Assembly: GCA_045586405.1 (NCBI GenBank)
Contig: JAZNAG010000126.1
Coordinates: 1-45,226 of the forward strand
Direction: 5' to 3'
DNA from: SIG607 sp045586405
Lineage (GTDB): Bacteria; Bacillota; Clostridia; Oscillospirales; Acutalibacteraceae
DNA length: 45,226 nt
Positions 32,601 to 41,830 of the stretch are shown piece by piece. Under the pieces are notes generated by a model. It made no database searches. It saw only the letters and a program-made list of their open reading frames with translations, and was not told the DNA's origin. How positions within the stretch are numbered: position 1 is the stretch's first letter; each line of letters starts with the position of its first letter. The position numbers and the translations under genes are program-made.

Positions 32601-33573
32601 AAATTGACAGCAGTAACACAAAAACACTAAACGACAACACAACAACAAATCCAATATTACCACCAAATGTAACGCTAACACTATTACTCATATTTGAGAT
32701 AACATTATCTGCCATAGGCATAATAATCATACTTAATCTCAAAATTAAGCAGGAGAAAAGTGAGCTAACAATACGCCAAAATGCAAATTTAATATAATTT
32801 AGCGAATATAATTGTGCAAAATTTTTAATTTGTAAATGTACACAAATACCGCCCCAAGATAACGCCGCACAGGTCAAGTAAATATTTTTACTCAGCACTG
32901 CACAACCGGTCACTTCAAAAACTGATGCAATAATCAAATTGAATTTTTCTGAGAACAATGCACTTGTTCCTTTGATGAAAGTGTAAAAAAACATAAAAAT
33001 TACAGATATTTTAATAACCGATTCTGCAGATAACAAAACCGAACTTAAAAAACTGCTTTTAAGTTCGGTTTTAATATATACTTCTTTGATTTTTGTTAAA
33101 AAACCGCCTGTAATTATAAAAATTATCAGATTAGCCAGAAATAAGGAAATATATATCCTAATACCAATTTCTTTACTATTAAATAAATTGCTACCAATAA
33201 AAGTTATTACAAAAGCGGGGCCTGAGCATACCATTGAAAGCAAAAGTTTTTGAGCATCATTTTTCTTTATTATTTCATTTTTTACAGCAATATTTAAAAT
33301 CTTACTGCCTGTGGGATATCCTGAAACCTGTGATAAAAGAAAGAAAAGAAAAGGCAAAATTTTTCTGCTAACCGAAAAAATAAGCCCCGATTCTATCATT
33401 ATGGTAATAATACTAAGTGCAGGAAATAGTGACGGAATAATGCTGTTTCCCGAAATAAGTATTGCTTCTATACACGCTTTTTTAAAATCATCTGAATATA
33501 TAATACAAATGAATACTAAACCAATAAACGAATACATAAGAAAAGTTTTATATATCTTTTTCATCTGTTTCAC
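32572..33573 (-). CDS. YlbJ-like sporulation integral membrane protein
   Basis: 333 residues, about eight to ten hydrophobic helices. The pattern IIPSLFPAL, then SGYPTGSKILNIA, then CSGPAFVITF matches the YlbJ family of Gate-domain membrane proteins; Bacillus YlbJ is longer (about 400) and is SigE-made and needed for heat-resistant spores. The substrate moved is unknown. Met 33573 or Met 33564 could be the start. It diverges from yqfC with overlapping SigE-like promoters, which supports a mother-cell role. tRNA-Gln ends just beyond its stop. Confidence 0.75.
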   Translation of the reverse strand: MKQMKKIYKTFLMYSFIGLVFICIIYSDDFKKACIEAILISGNSIIPSLFPALSIITIMIESGLIFSVSRKILPFLFFLLSQVSGYPTGSKILNIAVKNEIIKKNDAQKLLLSMVCSGPAFVITFIGSNLFNSKEIGIRIYISLFLANLIIFIITGGFLTKIKEVYIKTELKSSFLSSVLLSAESVIKISVIFMFFYTFIKGTSALFSEKFNLIIASVFEVTGCAVLSKNIYLTCAALSWGGICVHLQIKNFAQLYSLNYIKFAFWRIVSSLFSCLILRLSMIIMPMADNVISNMSNSVSVTFGGNIGFVVVLSFSVFVLLLSISKNKNPSFI

Positions 33574-33579
33574 CCATTA

Positions 33580-33615
33580 AATATATGAATTATAACTTTA
33601 AAAATATCATACTAT
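33580..33615. promoter_or_regulatory. Divergent SigE-like promoters for the ylbJ-like gene and yqfC
   Basis: Plus strand: GAATTAT (33587-33593), 14 bases, CATACTAT (33608-33615) toward yqfC. Minus strand: TGATATT (33603-33609), 15 bases, CATATATT (33580-33587) toward the ylbJ-like gene. Both fit the SigE consensus (KMATATT and CATACAMT) with few mismatches. The -35 of one overlaps the -10 of the other. Confidence 0.55.
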
Positions 33616-33642
33616 TTATTAAATGATTTAAGGAGATTTAAT

Positions 33643-33909
33643 ATGGGTAAAAATATTAGTAAGTTAGACGGAATACTTGAAACTGATAGAATATCTGATA
33701 CGAGAATTGAAATTTTCGGACAAAAACGAATTGTTGTTGAGGGTTGCTTTGGAATAAGAGAGTTTAGTGAAGACGTCGTTCAGGTTAATTTGCCAAAAGG
33801 AAATGTAATAATTATGGGCAATAATCTCGAAATAGCTATTTTGTCAGGCCATAATATAACAATTGATGGTAAAATTTTCTCTATGCAGTTTGAAGGTAAT
33901 GATATATGA
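33643..33909 (+). CDS. yqfC: YqfC (YabP/YqfC family) sporulation protein
   Basis: 88 residues. The family core is visible: TRIEIFGQKRIVVEGCFGIREFSEDVVQV, LPKGNVIIMGNNLEI and ILSGHNITIDGKI, a beta-rich fold. In Bacillus it is made under SigE; its molecular job is unknown. Shine-Dalgarno AAGGAGA. It overlaps yqfD by four bases and heads a long operon of the order seen in Bacillus. Confidence 0.93.
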   Translation: MGKNISKLDGILETDRISDTRIEIFGQKRIVVEGCFGIREFSEDVVQVNLPKGNVIIMGNNLEIAILSGHNITIDGKIFSMQFEGNDI

Positions 33910-35075
33910 AAAACTTTAACTCTATTGCCGTATATATGCTTGGTTATGTAAGGATAAAGTTTTGGGGTGATTACTGCGAAAGATTTCTTAATGTTTTGGC
34001 CGCAAACTCGGTTGTTTTTAGAAATATAAAAAAGCAGGGAGAATATTTTTACATAACTGTTTTAAAAAAAGATTTCTTTAAGCTGCATAAACTAAGAAAA
34101 AATTGTGGTGTTAAAATTAAAATTATTAAAAAAGCAGGTATTCCGTTTATACTCAATAAACATAAATTTCGCTACGGAATGGTTATAGGTTTTGCATTTT
34201 TTGTTCTTATGTTATCTTTCTTATCAACAAGACTATGGCTCATCGAAATTAACGGAAACAGTGCTGTTTCAAATGCCGAAATATTAAATTCAATAAATAA
34301 ATTAGGAATAAAAACCGGTATGAGTATGGATAAAATTGATACCGATATTTTAAAGCTTAAATTTGTTATTTCAGGAGAAAATATAGCATGGGCGTCTTTT
34401 AATAGACAAGGCAGTGTGCTCGAGGTCAATTTAAGTGAATTTGATAACACAAAAATAGAGAATACTCCATCAAATTTAATTGCTGAATATGATGCAATAA
34501 TAAAAAAAGTAGATATACAAAGCGGTACATCAAATGTAAAAATAGGTGATACGGTAACAAAAGGTCAACTGCTTATTTCAGGAGTTGATAACTATGTAAA
34601 CGGCAGTAATTTTGTTACTCCTATCGGAAAAATTATAGCTGAAGTAAGAGTAACAGAGAATATAAATATTCCCGAAAATTATAAATCATACGAGTATGAC
34701 GGCAAAACCGTTTACAGATACAATATCAACATTATGGGAGTGAAATTACCGTTATATCTCGGAAGCTTAAAAGGTGATTACGAAAAAAGTTATAATAATT
34801 TTCAGTGTAAATTATTTAATGGTAAAATTCCTATTGAAATAACAAAGATTATTTGTAATAAAACCTATGAAAACACTACATTCTTAAATGATACTCGGGC
34901 AAAAGAAATGGCAAAAAAACAAATAGAAAATAAGTATTTGTTACAGGGATGCAGTGAAATAATTTTCACAGACGAAAGCGTCATTAAGGTAAATGGGGAA
35001 TATAAATATTTTTGTAGTGTGAAATTTTTGAAAGACATTGCCCTAAGAGAAGAAATATTTTTTGAAAATGAATAG
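33906..35075 (+). CDS. yqfD: Sporulation protein YqfD
   Basis: 389 residues. A cytoplasmic N-terminal part (RIKFWGDYCERFLNVLAAN) is followed by one membrane helix (GMVIGFAFFVLMLSFLSTRLW) and a large outer part with the POTRA-like segment IEINGNSAVSNAEILNSI and WASFNRQGSVLEVNLSE. It is a mother-cell sporulation protein in its standard place after yqfC. The function is unknown; the fold suggests contact with other envelope proteins. Confidence 0.93.
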   Translation: MKNFNSIAVYMLGYVRIKFWGDYCERFLNVLAANSVVFRNIKKQGEYFYITVLKKDFFKLHKLRKNCGVKIKIIKKAGIPFILNKHKFRYGMVIGFAFFVLMLSFLSTRLWLIEINGNSAVSNAEILNSINKLGIKTGMSMDKIDTDILKLKFVISGENIAWASFNRQGSVLEVNLSEFDNTKIENTPSNLIAEYDAIIKKVDIQSGTSNVKIGDTVTKGQLLISGVDNYVNGSNFVTPIGKIIAEVRVTENINIPENYKSYEYDGKTVYRYNINIMGVKLPLYLGSLKGDYEKSYNNFQCKLFNGKIPIEITKIICNKTYENTTFLNDTRAKEMAKKQIENKYLLQGCSEIIFTDESVIKVNGEYKYFCSVKFLKDIALREEIFFENE

Positions 35076-35154
35076 TAAAAAAGGCAAATTTATGTAGAAA
35101 TATCTTATGATATATGATATAATTTTTAAAGAAGTTATAGATAGGGGAATTGCA

Positions 35155-36132
35155 TTGATCACCAAAACTATTGATATAGAAAGAATAGAAGACATCGTTA
35201 ATTTATTCGGTGATTTTGATGAAAATATCAAACAGATTAACAAAGAATTTTCTGTTCGTGTTACTCAACACGGCGGCATATTAACAATAACAGGTTATGC
35301 CGAAAATGTTATGCTTGCCGAGCGACTTATCAATACTCTGCTTTTGATGATATCAAAAGGTGAACAGATAACCGATCAAAACCTTTCGTATGCAATTTCT
35401 CTTGTTCGTGATAATGCCGAACAAACAATGTCGGATGTTACAAACTCCGATTGCATTTGTGTAACCTCTCGCGGTAAACCCATTAAAGCAAAGACCGTAG
35501 GACAGTCAAAATATATTAAGGCGATCAAAAAGAATACCATTACTATCGGTATCGGCCCTGCGGGTACTGGTAAAACTTATCTTGCAGTCGCTATGGCAGT
35601 AAAGGCTTTCAGAAATCACGAAGTTAGTAAGATTGTTCTGACACGACCTGCTGTAGAAGCAGGGGAGAAGCTTGGCTTTCTTCCAGGTGACTTGCAGCAA
35701 AAGGTTGATCCGTATCTTCGCCCGCTTTATGACGGTCTATTTGATATGATGGGCCCTGAAAGCTTCCAAAAATGTCAGGAACGCGGTGATATTGAGGTTG
35801 TTCCGCTTGCTTATATGCGTGGCAGAACACTTGATGACAGCTTTATTATTCTTGACGAAGCACAAAATACAACCAGTGAGCAAATGAAGATGTTTTTAAC
35901 CCGTCTGGGATTTAATTCTAAAGCTATAGTCACAGGAGATATAACTCAAACCGACCTGCCGGACGGCAAAAGTTCCGGGCTTAAAGAAGTTGTTAAGATA
36001 CTAAAAAATATCGATGATATTTGCATTATAAAACTAAGCGATAAAGATATTGTACGACACAAACTTGTGCAAAAAATCATCAACGCTTATGAAAAATTCG
36101 AAGAATCGAGGAATAAAAATGAAAAATGTTAA
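35155..36132 (+). CDS. phoH: PhoH-like ATPase
   Basis: 325 residues from TTG 35155, which has AGGGGA six bases upstream; the in-frame ATG 35107 has none. Walker A GPAGTGKTYLAVAMAV, the characteristic LTRPAVEAGEKLGFLPGDL stretch and Walker B FIILDEAQNT. PhoH proteins are predicted RNA helicase-like ATPases that work with YbeY in rRNA maturation and ribosome quality control. It overlaps ybeY by 14 bases. Confidence 0.95.
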   Translation: MITKTIDIERIEDIVNLFGDFDENIKQINKEFSVRVTQHGGILTITGYAENVMLAERLINTLLLMISKGEQITDQNLSYAISLVRDNAEQTMSDVTNSDCICVTSRGKPIKAKTVGQSKYIKAIKKNTITIGIGPAGTGKTYLAVAMAVKAFRNHEVSKIVLTRPAVEAGEKLGFLPGDLQQKVDPYLRPLYDGLFDMMGPESFQKCQERGDIEVVPLAYMRGRTLDDSFIILDEAQNTTSEQMKMFLTRLGFNSKAIVTGDITQTDLPDGKSSGLKEVVKILKNIDDICIIKLSDKDIVRHKLVQKIINAYEKFEESRNKNEKC

Positions 36133-36601
36133 AGTGAGTATTTTTGATAAGCAAAAAGATATTAAGTTACCTACCGGTATCCGTCTGCTTGTTCGTCGCG
36201 CTTGTCATGCGACACTTGTTTTTGAAAATTTTGATGGCGCCGCTGAAATAGATGTTACTTTTGTAAATGACGAGCAAATCAAAGAAATCAACCGTACACA
36301 TAGAAATATTGATTCTGCTACCGATGTTTTATCATTTCCTTTAGGTGAAAACGGCAACTATGATATAAACAGGGAAACCGGTGCATATATGCTTGGCGAT
36401 ATTGTTATATCGGTTGAGAGAGCTTATGCTCAGGCGGAAATGTATGGTCATACCATTCAGCGTGAAATTGCGTTTTTAACCGTTCATTCAATGTTGCATC
36501 TTTTAGGATATGACCACGAAAACGGCGGTCTTGAAGAAGCAACTATGTTTGAAAAACAAGAAGAAATTTTAAAAGAATTAGGTCTATCAATAGTTAAGTA
36601 G
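36119..36601 (+). CDS. ybeY: Endoribonuclease YbeY
   Basis: 160 residues from ATG 36119 (GAGGA upstream); longer in-frame starts lie inside phoH. The zinc site is the triple-His motif HSMLHLLGYDH, and SATDVLSFPL precedes it. YbeY trims the 3' end of 16S rRNA and clears faulty 70S ribosomes. dgkA and cdd, often next in Bacillus, are absent, so era follows directly after 8 bases. Confidence 0.96.
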   Translation: MKNVKVSIFDKQKDIKLPTGIRLLVRRACHATLVFENFDGAAEIDVTFVNDEQIKEINRTHRNIDSATDVLSFPLGENGNYDINRETGAYMLGDIVISVERAYAQAEMYGHTIQREIAFLTVHSMLHLLGYDHENGGLEEATMFEKQEEILKELGLSIVK

Positions 36602-36609
36602 AGGTATAT

Positions 36610-37530
36610 ATGATACATAATGAAAAATCCGCTTTTATAGCGGTTTTAGGTCGTGCTAATGTTGGCAAATCTTCCATTACAAACGCTGTTGTCGGTCACA
36701 AGGTTGCAATAGTTTCGGACAAGCCACAAACAACCAGAACCAGAATAATGGGTGTTCTTACAAAAAAATCCGAACAACTTGTTTTTGTTGATACTCCGGG
36801 TTTTCACAAGCCTCATAACCTTTTAGGCGAACAAATGATAAAGGCTGTTAATACCGGTATGAACGATGTTGACGGAGCAGTGTTAGTTGTCGATGCGGCT
36901 CCGAAATTCAAATCGGCTGAAATTCCGCCTGCAGAACTTGCACTTATTGAAGAAATAAAGACTCGAAAACTAAAATGTATTCTTGCAATAAACAAAATTG
37001 ACCTTCTGCATAACAAAGAAGACTTATTTGAAATTATAAGTCTTTATAAAGATGTTCTATCTTTTGATGCAGTGGTTCCGCTATCTGCAAAAACAGGTGA
37101 TGGTATAGATATACTTATTGACGAGTGTCTTAAATTTGCCATTCCTGCTCCACATTATTTCTCATCAGATGATTTTACAGATCAGCCTGATAAAATTATG
37201 GTTGAAGAAATTATTCGTGAAAAATTACTTCGTTTGTTAGATAAAGAAATTCCTCATGGAATTGCTGTAAGTCTTGAACGTTTTTTCGAAAAAGACGATG
37301 TTAACGGTGAGCCGATACTTAATATAGAAGCGACCATTTACTGTGAAAAAGACTCTCACAAGGGCATTATCATCGGTAAGGGCGGTGCTATGCTTAAAAA
37401 TGTGGGAATTAAATCTCGTATCGATATTGAAAAGTTTTTTGGCATAAAGGCTGTTGTTAAATTGTGGGTTAAGGTAAAAGAAGACTGGCGCAACCGACAA
37501 AGTATAATTCATAATTTGGGATTGGATTAA
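36610..37530 (+). CDS. era: GTPase Era
   Basis: 306 residues. G1 GRANVGKSSI, G2 KPQTTRTRIMG, G3 DTPGFHKP, G4 NKID and a C-terminal KH domain (KGIIIGKGGAMLKNVGI). It binds the 3' end of 16S rRNA and checks 30S maturation. Its place between ybeY and yqzL-recO is conserved. Confidence 0.97.
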   Translation: MIHNEKSAFIAVLGRANVGKSSITNAVVGHKVAIVSDKPQTTRTRIMGVLTKKSEQLVFVDTPGFHKPHNLLGEQMIKAVNTGMNDVDGAVLVVDAAPKFKSAEIPPAELALIEEIKTRKLKCILAINKIDLLHNKEDLFEIISLYKDVLSFDAVVPLSAKTGDGIDILIDECLKFAIPAPHYFSSDDFTDQPDKIMVEEIIREKLLRLLDKEIPHGIAVSLERFFEKDDVNGEPILNIEATIYCEKDSHKGIIIGKGGAMLKNVGIKSRIDIEKFFGIKAVVKLWVKVKEDWRNRQSIIHNLGLD

Positions 37531-37588
37531 AATTCCGTTTATATTTGTTCTCTCATTGGCAAAACTTTTTTTGAGAGGACTGATACTA

Positions 37589-37741
37589 ATGGATTTAATA
37601 AATCAAAAATGGCAGACATTTGCTACTACAGGCAAGGTGGCCGACTATCTTGCATACTGCAATTTAAAAACTGATACGGCAGATAAAGAAGCCAAAAATA
37701 CAGGTGGTGAAAATATTGGTAGTAAACAAGGAACGTCTTGA
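37589..37741 (+). CDS. yqzL: YqzL-like small protein
   Basis: 50 residues from ATG 37589, which has AGAGGA upstream; ATG 37556 is a less likely start. The N-terminal half MDLINQKWQTFATTGKVADY resembles the short YqzL family (roughly a W-x2-F-x2-TG-x4-YL pattern) found between era and recO in Bacillus. The C-terminal half is low-complexity and charged, longer than in Bacillus. It overlaps the recO start by about 25-40 bases. Function unknown. Confidence 0.75.
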   Translation: MDLINQKWQTFATTGKVADYLAYCNLKTDTADKEAKNTGGENIGSKQGTS

Positions 37742-38471
37742 AAGCGATGCACTGGTAATTAAAGAAATGAGCGTAGGTGAAAACGATAAGGTTTTAACCC
37801 TGCTTACAAGAAAATACGGTGTAATAAGAGCGTTTTCTTCAGGCTCAAAAAAGATTACCAGTAAAAAGTTTTCTGCTTCGTCCTTGCTTTCTTATGCTGA
37901 TTTTTCACTTATTAAAACCGGTGATACATATAAAATTTACGATACTCAAATTATTAACAGTTTCTTTGACGTAGGCAGTGATATCACTCTGCTTAGTATT
38001 GCTCAGTATTTCTGTGAGCTAGCGGCGGAAACTGTTCCTGTCGAAACATCTGCCGAAGACTATTTAAGACTGTTTCTTAATTCGCTTCATTTTTTAGTAA
38101 AGGAAAAACAAAACCCAGAACTGATCAAGGCGATAACTGAGCTTCGTCTCGCTGTAATTTCAGGGTATATGCCAATTTTGTTAACTTGCGACAACTGTGC
38201 GGTTTTTGAAGACGACATTATGTATTTTAATTATCACAGCGGTAAGCTTTATTGTAAAAACTGTGTTGATTCTGAAGTAAACTGCGTTAGAATCGACAGA
38301 ACTTTGCTTTCAGCTATGCGACATATAGTATTTTCAAAATTCGAGAATATTTATAAGTTCACTTTACCTGATAACAAGATTCGCGAACTGTCTTACATCA
38401 CCGAGAAATTTATAGAAACTCAAACAGAACATACCTACAAAACTCTTGCTTTTTATAATCAAATCAAATAA
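37716..38471 (+). CDS. recO: DNA repair protein RecO
   Basis: About 251 residues. N-terminal OB fold (ALVIKEMSVGENDKVLTLLTRKYG, FSSGSKK), helical middle, and a zinc knuckle with CDNC and CKNC (the four-cysteine form). RecO loads RecA on SSB-covered DNA with RecR. The start is unclear: GTG 37704 and 37707 and TTG 37716 are in frame; I favour TTG 37716 because AGGTGG is 8 bases upstream and family N termini are short. It precedes mutS2 by two bases. Confidence 0.93.
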   Translation: MVVNKERLESDALVIKEMSVGENDKVLTLLTRKYGVIRAFSSGSKKITSKKFSASSLLSYADFSLIKTGDTYKIYDTQIINSFFDVGSDITLLSIAQYFCELAAETVPVETSAEDYLRLFLNSLHFLVKEKQNPELIKAITELRLAVISGYMPILLTCDNCAVFEDDIMYFNYHSGKLYCKNCVDSEVNCVRIDRTLLSAMRHIVFSKFENIYKFTLPDNKIRELSYITEKFIETQTEHTYKTLAFYNQIK

Positions 38472-38473
38472 GG

Positions 38474-40867
38474 ATGAACATTGTGTACGATATAAACAGA
38501 TACAGTAAAAATTTAGAACTTGATAAGATTCTTGCTATGCTGTCAGATGAGGCGACGACTGCCGAAGCTAAAGAGGCGACATTATCGCTTGTTCCGTCCT
38601 CTGATTATGAAACGGTAAAAATTCTTTTAAAACAAACCTACGAGGCATATAAATTAACCGCAAAATTTTCCGCGCCGTCTTTTACAAAAGTTAAGGGAAC
38701 ACCGGCTATTATCGCACGGGCTAAAGGCGGTGCAAGTCTTTCTATTCCCGAACTAATCTCGGTTTGCGATGTGCTTAAAAATATTCGCACTGTAAAAGGG
38801 TGGAAAGAAAATAACTCAGAGGAGAGCGTCGGTGAGCTTGATACTTATTTTGAACTTTTGTATCCAAACAGATATCTTGAAGATAAAATAAATAATTCAA
38901 TTAAAAACGAAGAAGAAATCAGCGATAATGCTTCACCGGCTCTTGCGGATATCAGAAGAAAAATCAAATCTCTTTCATCTAATATCAGAAGCCGTTTTGA
39001 TAAAATTTTGCGAGACAGCGCTACAAACAAATTTCTTCAGGAAAGTATTGTTACTCAACGAGATGGCAGATATGTAGTTCCGGTTAAATCTGAGCATAGA
39101 AACGAAATTTCAGGACTTATTCACGATATTTCTGCCTCAGGCGCTACCGTTTTCGTAGAACCGATGGTAATTGTTGAGTTAAATAACGAACTTCGAGTTT
39201 TAATGACAAAAGAGAAGGTTGAAGAGGAACGAATAATTTATGAGCTTTCTCAAGATGTTTCTTCATATTCCGAAACAATACTAAATTCTTATGAGCTTCT
39301 TACAAAGCTTGATTTAATTTTTGCTAAAGCTTCACTTGCTTTCAAAATGATGGCAAGTTTACCCAAAATTAATAAATGTGGTAAAGTTTATTTAAAAAAT
39401 GCAAGACATCCATTAATTTCAAAAAATAAAATTGTACCTATCACCGTTTCTCTTGGAGAAAAATACAATTCGTTAATTATAACCGGTCCCAATACCGGCG
39501 GCAAAACCGTAACACTTAAAACTGTCGGTTTAATGACACTAATGACCATGTGCGGTCTTATGATTCCTGTTGACGATAACAGCGAGGTTGCTATTTTTGA
39601 TAAAGTGCTTGTTGATATCGGCGACGAGCAGAGTATTGAACTATCTCTTTCAACCTTTTCCTCGCATATGGTCAACATTATCAACATACTTAATAATTCA
39701 GATGATAATTGCCTTATCTTGCTTGACGAACTTGGCGGCGGTACTGATCCTATTGAAGGCGCGGCGCTTGCACGTTCTATATTAGAACACTTACACACAC
39801 TTGGCGCTAAAATTATTGCCACAACTCATTACTCCGAACTAAAAGCTTTTGCTATTGAAACCGATGGAGTTGAAAACGGTTGCTTTGAATTTGACGTTGA
39901 ATCGTTAAAGCCGACCTACAAATTGATGATAGGCATACCTGGTAAATCTAACGCATTTGAAATTGCAAAATCATTAGGTCTTGACGAAAGTGTTATATCC
40001 TGCGCCAAAAATATGCTGACAAACAGTAATATAGAATTTGAAAAGTTATCAGAAAAGCTTGAGAAAATGCGCAGAGAGATAGAAAAAGACCGCGATATTG
40101 CGGCCAAAACCCGTCTTGAACTTGTAGAGGAAAAGAATAAGCTGACTTCACAGCTTAAGGACCTTGAGAGAAAAAAAGATCAAATACTCGAAAGAGCGCG
40201 TAAAGATTCTGAAAATATTTTAAACAACGCAAGACATCAAACTAATTTACTGCTAAACAGTATGGAAGAACTAAAAAAGGAATTTAACCATGAAAACTCT
40301 TCTGCACTATTATCAAAAGCAAAACTTGCAGCAAAACGCGGTCTCGACGATATTGAAAATATCTCTGATCCCGTTAACGAAAAGGTCAGCGACAATTATA
40401 TTTTACCCAGAGCACTCGTGTTAAATGATAAAGTTATTATTTCTGATCTTAACAAAAGCGGAACGGTACAAAATATTGATGAAAAGAATAAAAAAGCTTA
40501 TGTTAGTACCGGTAATATGAACATATGGGTAGATTTTACAAACCTTAGATTAGTTGAAAACAAAGAAGAAAATAAGAATAAAACCCGTAATATAACAAAA
40601 CCGTCAAGTAAAAACAAGACGGTCAGCGGAGAAATTGATATACGCGGTATGGCATCAGACGAAGGCGTGTTAGAAGTAGATAGATATATTGATTCAGCTA
40701 TTCTAACCGGTATAGAAACCATAACTGTTATTCACGGAAAGGGAACAGGCGTACTCAGAAATGCCATACATTCATTTTTAAGGCGCCACCAAAACGTAGA
40801 AGGGTTTAGGGTTGGTACCTTTGGCGAAGGTGAAAACGGCGTAACAATCATAACATTAAAAAAATAG
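38474..40867 (+). CDS. mutS2: Endonuclease MutS2 (RqcU)
   Basis: 797 residues. MutS-like core and lever, ATPase with Walker A GPNTGGKTVTLKT and Walker B LILLDELGGGTDP, a long coiled coil (about 515-600) and a C-terminal Smr nuclease domain (DIRGMASDEGVLEVDRYI, VIHGKGTGVLR). It limits homologous recombination, and in Bacillus rescues collided ribosomes. It lacks the N-terminal mismatch-binding domain, as expected for MutS2. It is the last gene of the operon, before a strong terminator. Confidence 0.97.
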   Translation: MNIVYDINRYSKNLELDKILAMLSDEATTAEAKEATLSLVPSSDYETVKILLKQTYEAYKLTAKFSAPSFTKVKGTPAIIARAKGGASLSIPELISVCDVLKNIRTVKGWKENNSEESVGELDTYFELLYPNRYLEDKINNSIKNEEEISDNASPALADIRRKIKSLSSNIRSRFDKILRDSATNKFLQESIVTQRDGRYVVPVKSEHRNEISGLIHDISASGATVFVEPMVIVELNNELRVLMTKEKVEEERIIYELSQDVSSYSETILNSYELLTKLDLIFAKASLAFKMMASLPKINKCGKVYLKNARHPLISKNKIVPITVSLGEKYNSLIITGPNTGGKTVTLKTVGLMTLMTMCGLMIPVDDNSEVAIFDKVLVDIGDEQSIELSLSTFSSHMVNIINILNNSDDNCLILLDELGGGTDPIEGAALARSILEHLHTLGAKIIATTHYSELKAFAIETDGVENGCFEFDVESLKPTYKLMIGIPGKSNAFEIAKSLGLDESVISCAKNMLTNSNIEFEKLSEKLEKMRREIEKDRDIAAKTRLELVEEKNKLTSQLKDLERKKDQILERARKDSENILNNARHQTNLLLNSMEELKKEFNHENSSALLSKAKLAAKRGLDDIENISDPVNEKVSDNYILPRALVLNDKVIISDLNKSGTVQNIDEKNKKAYVSTGNMNIWVDFTNLRLVENKEENKNKTRNITKPSSKNKTVSGEIDIRGMASDEGVLEVDRYIDSAILTGIETITVIHGKGTGVLRNAIHSFLRRHQNVEGFRVGTFGEGENGVTIITLKK

Positions 40868-40896
40868 AGAGATGAAAATCTCTCTATTTTTATTTA
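40861..40896. terminator. Bidirectional terminator after mutS2
   Basis: AAAATAGAGAGAT (40861-40873)/ATCTCTCTATTTT (40878-40890), loop GAAA, then TATTTAT. It also lies just before the stop of the convergent SDR gene. Confidence 0.9.
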
Positions 40897-41628
40897 TATT
40901 GTTAAACCACCGTCAGCGGAAATAACCTGTCCTGTAATATAATCAGAGCCCTCAGTTGACAAGAAATAAATCACCTGAGCAATATCGTTTGGTTCTCCCA
41001 TTTTACCAAGAGGTATTTGGTCAACAAAATCAGCAAGATCATCGGTTGAAATATTATCATTCATCCTGGTATTTATAAGACCGGGAGCAACACAGTTTAC
41101 CTGAATGCCGCTGGGAGCAACCTCTTTGGCTAAAGCTTTTGTAAATCCTATTACAGCCGACTTTGAAGCTGAATAGTGAACTTCACAAGATGCACCGGTA
41201 ACGCCCCATACAGACGAAATATTGATAATTTTACCCGATTTGTTATGTATCATACCGGGAAGAACGGCCTGAGCACACATAAAAGCACCTTTTAGATTAA
41301 CGGCAAACATCTCGTCAAGATCGTCTTCTGTAATATCGGTAAACAGTTTTTGTTGAGCAATACCTGCGTTATTGACAAGCACATCTATTTTGCCATATTT
41401 GTTTTCAGCATCATATACCATTCTTTCGATACTTGAACGGCTTCTGATATCAGCATAATAGGGCATTACACTATATCCGCAAGAGGAGAGGGAAGCAGCA
41501 AGTATTTTTGCTGATTCAGAAGAGCGATAATAATTCATAACCACATTCCAACCTTTTTCGGCAAACAAAATGGCGGTGGCTGATCCAATACCGCCGGAAG
41601 CTCCTGTAATAAGAACTGTTTTACTCAT
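40894..41628 (-). CDS. SDR-family reductase (FabG-like; possibly the YmfI-type EF-P 5-aminopentanone reductase)
   Basis: 244 residues. Rossmann motif TGASGGIGSATA, NNAG, catalytic Ser (NISSVWG), Tyr-x3-Lys (YSASK) and PG motif VAPGLINT. The SSVWGVTGASCEVHYSASK segment is the pattern I associate with YmfI-type enzymes, which finish the 5-aminopentanol modification of EF-P; FabG enzymes of fatty-acid synthesis usually differ there. No fab gene is near, which fits YmfI. The substrate remains uncertain. Confidence 0.8.
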   Translation of the reverse strand: MSKTVLITGASGGIGSATAILFAEKGWNVVMNYYRSSESAKILAASLSSCGYSVMPYYADIRSRSSIERMVYDAENKYGKIDVLVNNAGIAQQKLFTDITEDDLDEMFAVNLKGAFMCAQAVLPGMIHNKSGKIINISSVWGVTGASCEVHYSASKSAVIGFTKALAKEVAPSGIQVNCVAPGLINTRMNDNISTDDLADFVDQIPLGKMGEPNDIAQVIYFLSTEGSDYITGQVISADGGLTI

Positions 41629-41651
41629 ATAATTACCTCACACAAATATTT

Positions 41652-41688
41652 ACTGTAAACAGTATAACATATATAAATAAAAATTCAA
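41652..41688 (-). promoter_or_regulatory. Promoter of the SDR gene with a palindromic operator
   Basis: On the minus strand TTGAAT (41683-41688), 16 bases, TATACT (41661-41666). A perfect palindrome ACTGTAAACAGT (41652-41663) overlaps the downstream edge of the -10, a typical repressor position. Confidence 0.6.
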
Positions 41689-41754
41689 ACTTTTTTTATA
41701 ACGTTTTACTATTTATTGTAGTTGAAAATATACATAGTATCTATATATAGTGTA

Positions 41755-41778
41755 GTTTACATAATATGTTTACATAAT
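41755..41778 (+). repeat. Tandem GTTTACATAAT repeats
   Basis: Two exact copies (41755-41765, 41768-41778) with a 13-base period, about 25 bases upstream of the spoIIM -35. The core GTTTACA also occurs inverted in the SDR operator at 41653-41659. Apart from this and the two promoters, the 333-base gap 41629-41961 holds no gene I can support. Confidence 0.45.
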
Positions 41779-41801
41779 GTTTTAATTAACCAATTTTCTC
41801 A

Positions 41802-41830
41802 TTGACACTGCTAAATAATTGTTGTATAAT
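41802..41830 (+). promoter_or_regulatory. Sigma-A promoter upstream of spoIIM
   Basis: Perfect TTGACA (41802-41807), 17 bases, TATAAT (41825-41830). It leaves a 5' leader of about 125 bases before the spoIIM ATG. That leader (41837-41961) shows no terminator or riboswitch that I can recognise. Confidence 0.8.

Noticed and set aside
39388..39822. A 144-codon minus-strand frame inside mutS2
   Set aside because: It is the antisense shadow of the MutS2 ATPase core; serine/leucine-rich with no start signal.
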